Of a stretch of 6,805 bases of DNA, positions 1 through 4,945 are shown piece after piece. How positions within the stretch are numbered: the stretch's first letter is position 1; the number at the start of each line of letters is the position of its first letter. The position numbers and the translations under genes are program-made. Under the pieces are notes generated by a model. It did not search any database. It saw nothing but the letters and a program-made list of their open reading frames with translations, and was not told where the DNA came from. The DNA is taken from assembly GCA_944388825.1 (NCBI GenBank), contig CALXKG010000047.1, positions 1 to 6,805 on the forward strand, in the 5' to 3' direction. This stretch comes from an uncultured Clostridia bacterium. GTDB lineage: Bacteria > Bacillota > Clostridia > Oscillospirales > Ruminococcaceae.

Positions 1-221
1 GCGTAAAAGACCGCCGCCTGTGTTTCCGGCGGGTCGGCCGCCATCCGGCAGCGCAGCCCCACCGCCGTCCACCCGGCCAGCAGGCCAAAGAGACAGAGGG
101 TGATAAAAAACGCCGTCCAAAAGGGCCGCAGCCGGCTCAGCCTTTCGCATACCCACAGCCGCATCCGCACCGCCCTTTCCCGGCGCCGGGAGAGGGCGGT
201 TTCCGTTTTGATGTTTTCCAT
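1..221 (-). CDS. Small membrane protein of unknown function, N-terminal part (runs off left edge)
   Basis: The ATG at 221 (minus strand) opens a frame that stays open for 73 codons to the window edge. The protein starts MENIKTETAL, continues with a strongly basic cytoplasmic-type stretch (about residues 11-32, many Arg), and then has one hydrophobic segment at about residues 34-56 (PFWTAFFITLCLFGLLAGW) that looks like a single membrane anchor with the N-terminus inside. The ATG lies only two bases after the spoIIP stop codon, and its ribosome binding site (AAAGGA, five bases upstream) lies inside the end of spoIIP. Co-transcription and translational coupling with spoIIP are therefore likely, which would suggest expression during sporulation (inference). 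I do not recognise the family; the visible part has no catalytic motif. Confidence 0.72.
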   Translation of the reverse strand, partial: MENIKTETALSRRRERAVRMRLWVCERLSRLRPFWTAFFITLCLFGLLAGWTAVGLRCRMAADPPETQAAVFY

Positions 222-223
222 TG

Positions 224-1375
224 TTATCCTTTCAGCAGGTTTGCCAAACTTTCCCCGATCCATTTCCCCGCCAGCTTTGCCTGCGCCAGCGTGTTCCCAT
301 GCCCGCCGACCTCGATCAGCAGTGAACCGGACGTCAGGTTCTGGTTGTAAAACCGGTAATCGAACAGCACCGGCCGGGTAAACCCCGGGTGGTCGCTTTC
401 CATCTGCTGCTGCAGGTCGATCGCGAACGCGAGGTTCTGCCGCCAGTTCGGGTAATCCATCGTCCCGTCGTCGCAGCCGGAGATGATCATCACCTGGGCG
501 GCGGTCCCTTCGTCCGACGTCACGACCGGTGCCGTCACCGTGTCGCCCGAAATGATCGCGTCCCGGTGGATATCCAGGACGACTTTGATGGACGGGTATG
601 CCGCCAGGATGTTTTGCACTGTTTCGGCCGACCGGTCGTAGGAGCCGTTGTAGGAGGGGTAATCGTGCTGGGTGACGTCGTGGATGACCCCGATGCCTGC
701 CTTCTCCAGCTCCTGCGTGATCACATCCCCGACCGCCGCCATGTTTTCCGCATTGTCGGTCGACCGGCTGGGCCAGGTGGTGTCGTAGACGTCGCCGGTG
801 AAGGGCATATAGCTTTCGGTCGTATGGGTGTGCATGATCAGCACCTGCGGTTCGGCGGTATCGGTGATCGCAAAAGCCGGATCGGCCGCCTCCGCTTCCA
901 GCACGACCGCGTTGTCATAATCGGTGACGTTTTTGACGAACGCATTCCCCACCTGCACATATACATCCGATGGGGAGGCGGTATAGGTTTTGTGCACCAG
1001 CACCGCCTGGTTCTCGGGGGCGATGGCCGGTTCCGGCTCCGGTTCGCCTTCCGGGGCGGCGCTTTCGGCGCTGGATTCCGGCGCGCTTTCCGGAGCGGCG
1101 CTTTCGGCGGGCTCCTGCGGCGGCTCGGCAGCCGGTTCGCTGGAAGCGCCGGTTTCTTCCGCCAGCGGGGCGGCAGACTCTGCCGGGGCCGCACCCACCC
1201 CCGCCGCCAGCGTCAGCGCCTCGTCAAAACCCGGAAGGCGCGGCAGCAGCAGGGATGTCCCGCAGAAGACCGCCGCGAAGACCGCCGCCGGCATCCAGTT
1301 CACCGTTTCCCGTCTCCGCCCGCCCGTCCGCCGCCAGACGATCACCCGGGAGTGGAAATGCCTGCCCTGTCCCAT
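224..1375 (-). CDS. spoIIP: Stage II sporulation protein P (SpoIIP), peptidoglycan amidase/endopeptidase
   Basis: SpoIIP is the zinc amidase/endopeptidase that works with SpoIID and SpoIIM to thin septal peptidoglycan and drive forespore engulfment. Numbered from the ATG at 1375 (383 aa): a basic cytoplasmic tail (1-26); one membrane segment (about 27-45); an Ala/Glu/Pro/Ser-rich linker (about 62-120); and a C-terminal SpoIIP domain (about 125-383). That domain contains the family hallmarks MHTHTTESY (181-189), VLDIHRD (266-272) and LLIEVGGHGN (352-361). By family analogy, His184, Glu187, His270 and Glu355 are metal-binding or catalytic candidates. I chose ATG 1375 because AAGGGGG lies eight bases upstream. 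An in-frame GTG at 1405 (393 aa) is possible, but it sits at about the predicted sigma-E transcription start. gpr, often next to spoIIP, is not seen here; a GH42 gene lies upstream. Confidence 0.95.
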   Translation of the reverse strand: MGQGRHFHSRVIVWRRTGGRRRETVNWMPAAVFAAVFCGTSLLLPRLPGFDEALTLAAGVGAAPAESAAPLAEETGASSEPAAEPPQEPAESAAPESAPESSAESAAPEGEPEPEPAIAPENQAVLVHKTYTASPSDVYVQVGNAFVKNVTDYDNAVVLEAEAADPAFAITDTAEPQVLIMHTHTTESYMPFTGDVYDTTWPSRSTDNAENMAAVGDVITQELEKAGIGVIHDVTQHDYPSYNGSYDRSAETVQNILAAYPSIKVVLDIHRDAIISGDTVTAPVVTSDEGTAAQVMIISGCDDGTMDYPNWRQNLAFAIDLQQQMESDHPGFTRPVLFDYRFYNQNLTSGSLLIEVGGHGNTLAQAKLAGKWIGESLANLLKG

Positions 1376-1411
1376 TTCAGACGCCCCCTTTGCGTGTTTT
1401 CTCACGCCTTT

Positions 1412-1440
1412 AGTTTACGCCCGCGCCTTTCGGAATATGC
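1412..1440 (-). promoter_or_regulatory. Sigma-E-type promoter of spoIIP
   Basis: On the minus strand GCATATT (1440-1434) is followed by exactly 14 bases and then CGTAAACT (1419-1412). The Bacillus sigma-E consensus is roughly (G/T)(A/C)ATA(T/A)T, 13-15 bases, then CATACA(A/C/T)T. The -35 matches fully and the -10 at six of eight positions. SpoIIP is a known mother-cell sigma-E product, so the match is in the expected place. Transcription should begin near 1405, leaving a leader of about 30 bases before the ATG at 1375. Confidence 0.7.
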
Positions 1441-1481
1441 GCGCCGACGGCCTATGGAAAGGGGATGTTTAGGACAAAATG

Positions 1482-3494
1482 TTACGCCTCCCGCACGACC
1501 AGCGCCGCCCCGAACGGCGGGAATATTTCCGGCAGCTTCTCCCCGGTCAGGCGGTCGGTTTCCCCTCTAAGGCTCTCCGGGACCGGCTGTTCTGCCCCGG
1601 TAAAGTTGAGGATAAAGAGGAATTCCTTCCCGTCCTTGACCCGCCGCGTCACCTCCAGCGCCGTCTCATCGGCGATAGCCGGCCTTGCCCCGGCGTCCTG
1701 CACGGCCATATCCAGGATCTTTGCGAGCCCCGCCTCGTCCGGCTGGGTCCCGACATAGTAGACCGTCCCCTTCCCGAAGGCATGGCGGGTGACGGCCGGC
1801 GTCCCGGCGTAGAAGTCCGCGCCGTACTGCGCGACCGTTTCCGCCCCCTCCGGATGGAGGATGTCGCAGAGCAGCGCGCAGCCCGCTTCCGTCCAGTCCC
1901 CGAACCGCAGGGTATTCTGCTGGCCCGGGGCCAGCGCGTCGATCTCCTCGGCCCAGACGCCGCACAGTTCCCGCAGCGGCCCGGGGTAGCCGCCCAGATG
2001 GACGTTGTCGCTCTCGTCGACAATGCCGCTCATAAACCCGGTGATGAGGACGCCGCCCTGCCGGACAAACCGGGCGAGCGCCTCGGCGACCCCCTCTTTG
2101 ACCATGTAAAGCACCGGCGCCGCGATCACCTTATAGCGGCTGAGATCCCCGTCCACCGGGACCATATCCACCGGGATATGCCGGTTATAGAAGCAGCGGT
2201 AGTACCGGTGGATCTGGTCGCAGTAGGTAAGGTCGGCCGACGGGCCGCTGGCGTATTCCAGCGCCCAGTAGTTGTCCCAGTCGAACAGGACGCCCGCCTC
2301 CGCCGGGCTTTCCGCCCCGAGGAGGGAACCGCCCAGCCCCGCCAGCTCTTTCCCCAGCCGGGCCACTTCCCGGAAGACCCGGGTCTCGCTGCTGCCGGAG
2401 TGGCTGATGACCGCCCCGTGGAACTTTTCACAGCCGCCTTTGGACCGCCGCAGCTGGAAAAACTGGACGGTGTCCGCCCCGTGGGCGACCGTCTGGAGGC
2501 TCTGGGCCCGCATTTGCCCCGGCTTTTTGAGGGAGTTGTAGGGCTGCCAGTTCTGCTGGCTGGGGGTCTGTTCCATCAGCATGAACGGCTTCCCCTTAAG
2601 CCCCCGCATTAGGTCGTGGCACATCGCGGTATAGCTCCAGGGGGTGTTGTAGGCGGGGTAGTTGTCCCAGCTGACGATGTCCATCTCTTTCGCCCACTTG
2701 AAGTAATCCGGCCCCTTATAGGTCCCCATCAGGTTGGTGGTGACCGGGGTGTCGGGGTCGTAGCGGCGGATGATATCCCGTTCCATCTTGAAGTTTTCCA
2801 GCAGGCTGTCGGATAAAAACCGGTCGTAGTCGATGCTCATCCCGGCGAAGTTGGTCTTGCGCAGGCCGCCGAAGTCCATCCCTTCCGAGAGGATGCTCGG
2901 CGGGACGATCTCGTCCCAATCGTAGAAGGTGTGGCCCCAGAAGGAGGTGTTCCAGGCGTCGTTTACCGCCTCCAGCGTCCCGTACTTCTTTTTCAGCCAG
3001 ACCCGGAAGGCTTTCGCGCAGTTTTCGCAGTAGCAGCCGGTGTTGTATTCGTTGCTGATATGCCAGCAGACGATATGCGGGTTGCCGCCGTACCGCCTGG
3101 CCAGCTGTTCGACCAGCCGCCCGGCGTATTTCTGGAAGACAAGGGAATTGGGGCAGTGGTTGTGCCGCCCGCCGTAGAGATGCCGCCGGCCTTCAAAGTC
3201 GACCCGGGTCACTTCGGGGTACTTTTTCGCGAGCCAGGCCGGCATCGCGCCGGTGGAGGTGGCCAGCACGATGTCGATCCCCGCGCGGCCCAGCAGCGCG
3301 ACGATCTCGTCCAGCTGGGAAAAGTCGTAGGTGTTCTCGTCCGGCTGGAGTTTCGCCCAGGAGAAGACGTTGATGGTGGCGGAGTTGATGCCGGCCATTT
3401 TAAACAGCCGGATATCCTCGTCCCAGACCTCCCGGGGCCACTGTTCGGGGTTGTAGTCGCCGCCAAAGAGGATGCGGGTAAAGGGTTTGGTCAT
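1482..3494 (-). CDS. GH42 family beta-galactosidase, cytoplasmic
   Basis: A 670-aa protein of typical GH42 length that hydrolyses terminal beta-galactosides, such as galacto-oligosaccharides or plant galactan fragments. It has no signal peptide, so it should act in the cytosol on imported sugars. The TIM barrel covers about residues 1-385: FGGDYNPEQWP (9-19) is the usual N-terminal signature. Glu149 in HISNEYN is the expected acid/base and Glu308 in FMLMEQTPS the expected nucleophile. Cys114, Cys154, Cys156 and Cys159 match the zinc-binding cysteines known in some GH42 enzymes. The trimerisation (about 390-600) and C-terminal beta domains follow. The start is ATG 3494, behind AAAGGAG at eight bases spacing. 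The frame stays open upstream to 3635, but that stretch has no family similarity and covers the promoter leader. No transporter or regulator neighbour is visible. The symbol varies (lacA, bgaB, ganA), so none is given. Confidence 0.95.
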   Translation of the reverse strand: MTKPFTRILFGGDYNPEQWPREVWDEDIRLFKMAGINSATINVFSWAKLQPDENTYDFSQLDEIVALLGRAGIDIVLATSTGAMPAWLAKKYPEVTRVDFEGRRHLYGGRHNHCPNSLVFQKYAGRLVEQLARRYGGNPHIVCWHISNEYNTGCYCENCAKAFRVWLKKKYGTLEAVNDAWNTSFWGHTFYDWDEIVPPSILSEGMDFGGLRKTNFAGMSIDYDRFLSDSLLENFKMERDIIRRYDPDTPVTTNLMGTYKGPDYFKWAKEMDIVSWDNYPAYNTPWSYTAMCHDLMRGLKGKPFMLMEQTPSQQNWQPYNSLKKPGQMRAQSLQTVAHGADTVQFFQLRRSKGGCEKFHGAVISHSGSSETRVFREVARLGKELAGLGGSLLGAESPAEAGVLFDWDNYWALEYASGPSADLTYCDQIHRYYRCFYNRHIPVDMVPVDGDLSRYKVIAAPVLYMVKEGVAEALARFVRQGGVLITGFMSGIVDESDNVHLGGYPGPLRELCGVWAEEIDALAPGQQNTLRFGDWTEAGCALLCDILHPEGAETVAQYGADFYAGTPAVTRHAFGKGTVYYVGTQPDEAGLAKILDMAVQDAGARPAIADETALEVTRRVKDGKEFLFILNFTGAEQPVPESLRGETDRLTGEKLPEIFPPFGAALVVREA

Positions 3495-3623
3495 AAAAAG
3501 CGCTCCTTTCTCGAGGTCGTATGAGGGGATGGTCTGTTTTTGTCTAAAATAAAGGACGCCGCGCAGTGTGCCCGTGCCCGGTACGCAAAAACGGACGCCG
3601 GATGTTCCGCGGCTGTCGGGACT

Positions 3624-3652
3624 ATCATAGCGCAAAATGCGGCGGCGCGCAA
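3624..3652 (-). promoter_or_regulatory. Sigma-A-type promoter of the GH42 gene
   Basis: On the minus strand TTGCGC (3652-3647) is followed by 17 bases and TATGAT (3629-3624), four of six and five of six consensus matches. The predicted start near 3617 gives a 5' leader of about 120 bases before the ATG at 3494. The leader contains two copies of CGGCGTCC and a tandem GTGCCC pair (plus-strand sense), but no operator could be assigned. Confidence 0.55.
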
Positions 3653-3710
3653 GGGGGGAAGGGATATTTTTTTGCGGGGGCGGAAAATTACCGGAATTTT
3701 AACAGTTTTT

Positions 3711-3741
3711 TTGTTTTTCCTACCCTCCCATCCGGTATAAT
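3711..3741 (+). promoter_or_regulatory. Promoter of the lipoprotein gene
   Basis: A perfect TATAAT lies at 3736-3741, 21 bases before the ATG at 3763. The best -35 is TTGTTT at 3711-3716 with a rather long 19-base spacer, inside a T-rich stretch, so the -35 is uncertain. The leader is very short (about 15 bases) and is mostly ribosome binding site. This promoter and the GH42 promoter fire outward from the 268-base region 3495-3762, which otherwise shows no gene. Confidence 0.55.
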
Positions 3742-3762
3742 GGGGATAAAGGGGGGCAGACG

Positions 3763-4278
3763 ATGCGGATTCCTGTAAAAATGATCGTTTTACTGCTGGC
3801 GGCGCTTACGGCTTTCCTCGTTTCCGGCTGCGGCGGCGAAAGCCATACCGGGCAGATTGCGGACGATTTGAACCTTACCCTTTCGGGCGCGGAAGAAACG
3901 GCCTATATGGACGATCACGGCGGCTTTCACGGCGACGGCAAGACCTTTGCCGTTTTAACGTTTGCGGACGATGCGGTTTTGGCGCAGATCGAAGGAAGCG
4001 CAGACTGGCTTCCGCTTCCGATGGACGAGACGGCGCAGGCGCTGGTTTACGGCCTGTCGTTGGAGGATGGGGCGGTCAACATCGGCCCCTACTTTACGGA
4101 TGAAGACCAAAACCCGCTGCTGCCGGAAATAGAGGACGGCTATTACCGGCTGATCGACCGGCAGATGGAGAGCGGCCTTGCCACCCCGGCGATGCTGGAG
4201 CGGGCGTCGCTTAATTTCACGATCGGCGTTTACGACGCCGGCGCCGGTACGCTCTACTACGGGAAAATGGACACCTGA
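3763..4278 (+). CDS. Small secreted lipoprotein of unknown function
   Basis: A 171-aa protein with a lipoprotein signal peptide: Lys6 in the basic start, a hydrophobic core at about 8-20, and lipobox VSGC ending at Cys23, the predicted lipidated residue. The mature part (24-171) has no other membrane segment and is acidic. Recognisable stretches are DDHGGFHGDGKTF (50-62), DGYYRLIDRQ (about 125-134) and LNFTIGVYDAGAGTLYYG toward the C-terminus. The layout resembles short uncharacterised lipoproteins I recall from Clostridia, but I cannot name a family or function. The ATG is preceded by AGGGGGG at six bases. The gene stands alone, with its own promoter and a strong terminator 12 bases after its stop codon. 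It is likely displayed on the outer face of the membrane; no partner gene is visible. Confidence 0.85.
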   Translation: MRIPVKMIVLLLAALTAFLVSGCGGESHTGQIADDLNLTLSGAEETAYMDDHGGFHGDGKTFAVLTFADDAVLAQIEGSADWLPLPMDETAQALVYGLSLEDGAVNIGPYFTDEDQNPLLPEIEDGYYRLIDRQMESGLATPAMLERASLNFTIGVYDAGAGTLYYGKMDT

Positions 4279-4289
4279 AAAAGCGGGGA

Positions 4290-4320
4290 CCGCGGGCGGG
4301 AAAACAGCCCGCGGTTTTTT
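4290..4320 (+). terminator. Rho-independent terminator after the lipoprotein gene
   Basis: CCGCGGGC (4290-4297) pairs perfectly with GCCCGCGG (4307-4314) across a nine-base loop and is followed directly by six T (4315-4320). It separates the lipoprotein gene from the yloU promoter, which starts 14 bases later. Confidence 0.93.
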
Positions 4321-4333
4321 GCGGCTCAAAAAC

Positions 4334-4362
4334 TTGACAAACCCCCAAAACTGGTTTACAAT
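4334..4362 (+). promoter_or_regulatory. Strong sigma-A-type promoter of yloU (and probably fakA)
   Basis: A perfect TTGACA (4334-4339), a 17-base spacer and TACAAT (4357-4362) make this the best promoter in the window. Transcription should start near 4369, giving a leader of about 43 bases before the yloU ATG. No separate promoter was found for fakA, so it probably serves both genes. Confidence 0.85.
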
Positions 4363-4411
4363 AAAATCTGAATAATCTATTGGGCGTTACGCGCCGGGAA
4401 GGGGAATCTGC

Positions 4412-4726
4412 ATGATCAAAATGGAGAGCCATCTGGGGTCTATCGAGGTTTCGGAGCGCTATTTTCTCTCGCTTATCGGCGGCGCCCTGGAGGGCGCGTT
4501 CGGGGTTGCCGGGCTTTCCCCGGCGGGCCGGCGGGGCGGCAGCGTCCGGATCGGCGTCAAAGGGAGCCGTCTGACGATCGACCTGCACATCCTTATGACC
4601 TACGGGGTCAACATCGCGGCGGCCGTCACCAGCATCGCCCATAAGATCAGCTTTACCGTCGAGGACGCGACCGGTATCGGGGTCGCGTCGGTGAAGGTAT
4701 ATGTCGACGGCATGACGTCCCAATAA
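4412..4726 (+). CDS. yloU: Asp23/Gls24 (YloU, DUF322) family envelope-stress-associated protein
   Basis: A 104-aa protein, usual for the short YloU members of the Asp23 family. It shows the expected opening (LGSIEVSERYF, 8-18, then an AxEGaFGVAGLS-type stretch at 25-36). The central beta-rich part has RIGVKGSRLTIDLHI and the typical YGVNIAAAV near residues 64-72. The family consensus GxxVxxVxVYVDG ends the domain. Asp23-family proteins are small cytosolic or membrane-associated proteins linked to cell-envelope homeostasis; the biochemical role is unsettled. The ATG has AAGGGG seven bases upstream. In Bacillota yloU is typically followed almost directly by yloV/fakA. The order is kept here, but an unusual 219-base gap separates the two genes. 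Confidence 0.93.
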   Translation: MIKMESHLGSIEVSERYFLSLIGGALEGAFGVAGLSPAGRRGGSVRIGVKGSRLTIDLHILMTYGVNIAAAVTSIAHKISFTVEDATGIGVASVKVYVDGMTSQ

Positions 4727-4728
4727 GG

Positions 4729-4831
4729 CGCATTCTACTGAAAGCGGGCGTCTGCGGCGTCCAAAAGCCTTGGAATACAGGCGTATGCCTGCGCCTTTTG
4801 TCCTTGCATCCGCCCCCTTTCAGCGAATGCG
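4729..4831 (+). repeat. Long nested imperfect palindrome between yloU and fakA
   Basis: Starting two bases after the yloU stop, five pairs of complementary blocks nest in order. CGCATT/AATGCG (4729-4734/4826-4831), CTGAAAG/CTTTCAG (4738-4744/4817-4823), GGGCG/CGCCC (4746-4750/4811-4815), CAAAAG/CTTTTG (4762-4767/4795-4800) and CAGGC/GCCTG (4778-4782/4787-4791, loop GTAT) give 29 paired bases. There is no T tract, so it is not a standard terminator. It could be an intergenic palindromic repeat (REP/MITE-like) or a structured part of the yloU-fakA mRNA. Confidence 0.8.
4741..4782 (+). repeat. 42-base direct repeat, copy 1
   Basis: This stretch recurs at 4844-4885 with three mismatches in 42 bases. 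It contains the shared core AGCCTTGGAATACAGGC. Copy 1 forms most of the left arm of the long palindrome. The copies are 103 bases apart, start to start, with 61 bases between them. Confidence 0.9.
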
Positions 4832-4930
4832 GACGGGGTGGTAAAAGAGGGCGTCTGCGGTGTCCGAAAGCCTTGGAATACAGGCTGAAAATAAACCTGA
4901 AATTTTTCCGCGGGCGGAACCCGTCCGCAT
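4827..4930 (+). repeat. Inverted repeat enclosing repeat copy 2 and ending at the fakA ribosome binding site
   Basis: ATGCGGACGGG (4827-4837) is perfectly complementary to CCCGTCCGCAT (4920-4930), 11 bases, with 82 bases between that include direct-repeat copy 2 and the small palindrome TTCCGCGGGCGGAA (4906-4919). The left arm shares 4827-4831 with the right arm of the preceding palindrome, so the outer stems exclude each other. The right arm abuts the fakA Shine-Dalgarno AAGGAG (4931-4936). A role in fakA translation is an inference. Confidence 0.7.
4844..4885 (+). repeat. 42-base direct repeat, copy 2
   Basis: It matches 4741-4782 at 39 of 42 positions (AAAG then A/C; GTCTGCGG then T/C; GTCC then G/A). 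Unlike copy 1 it has no complementary right arm immediately downstream; the following bases are AT-rich and contain CTGAAA at 4884-4889 and 4897-4902. It may be a partial second copy of the same element. Confidence 0.9.
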
Positions 4931-4945
4931 AAGGAGTGCACAAAG

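Noticed and set aside
389..1570. A 393-codon plus-strand open frame opposite spoIIP
   Set aside because: It is antisense to a gene with clear family motifs; its Arg/Val/Gly/Pro-rich composition is what GC-rich third positions produce on the opposite strand, and it has no domain.
1479..2612. A 377-codon plus-strand open frame opposite the GH42 gene
   Set aside because: Same cause: it is a mirror frame of a convincing GH42 coding sequence, with no supporting motif.
3495..3635. Longer GH42 start at 3635 (717 aa)
   Set aside because: The extra 47 residues lack family similarity and would span the predicted transcript leader; ATG 3494 has an ideal AAAGGAG site.
4729..4831. Intrinsic terminator after yloU
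   Set aside because: The palindrome is large and interrupted and has no T tract after it; fakA has no obvious promoter of its own and probably depends on read-through.
4741..4885. Short CRISPR-like array
   Set aside because: There are only two imperfect copies with a single 61-base gap that itself pairs with copy 1, and no cas genes are present.
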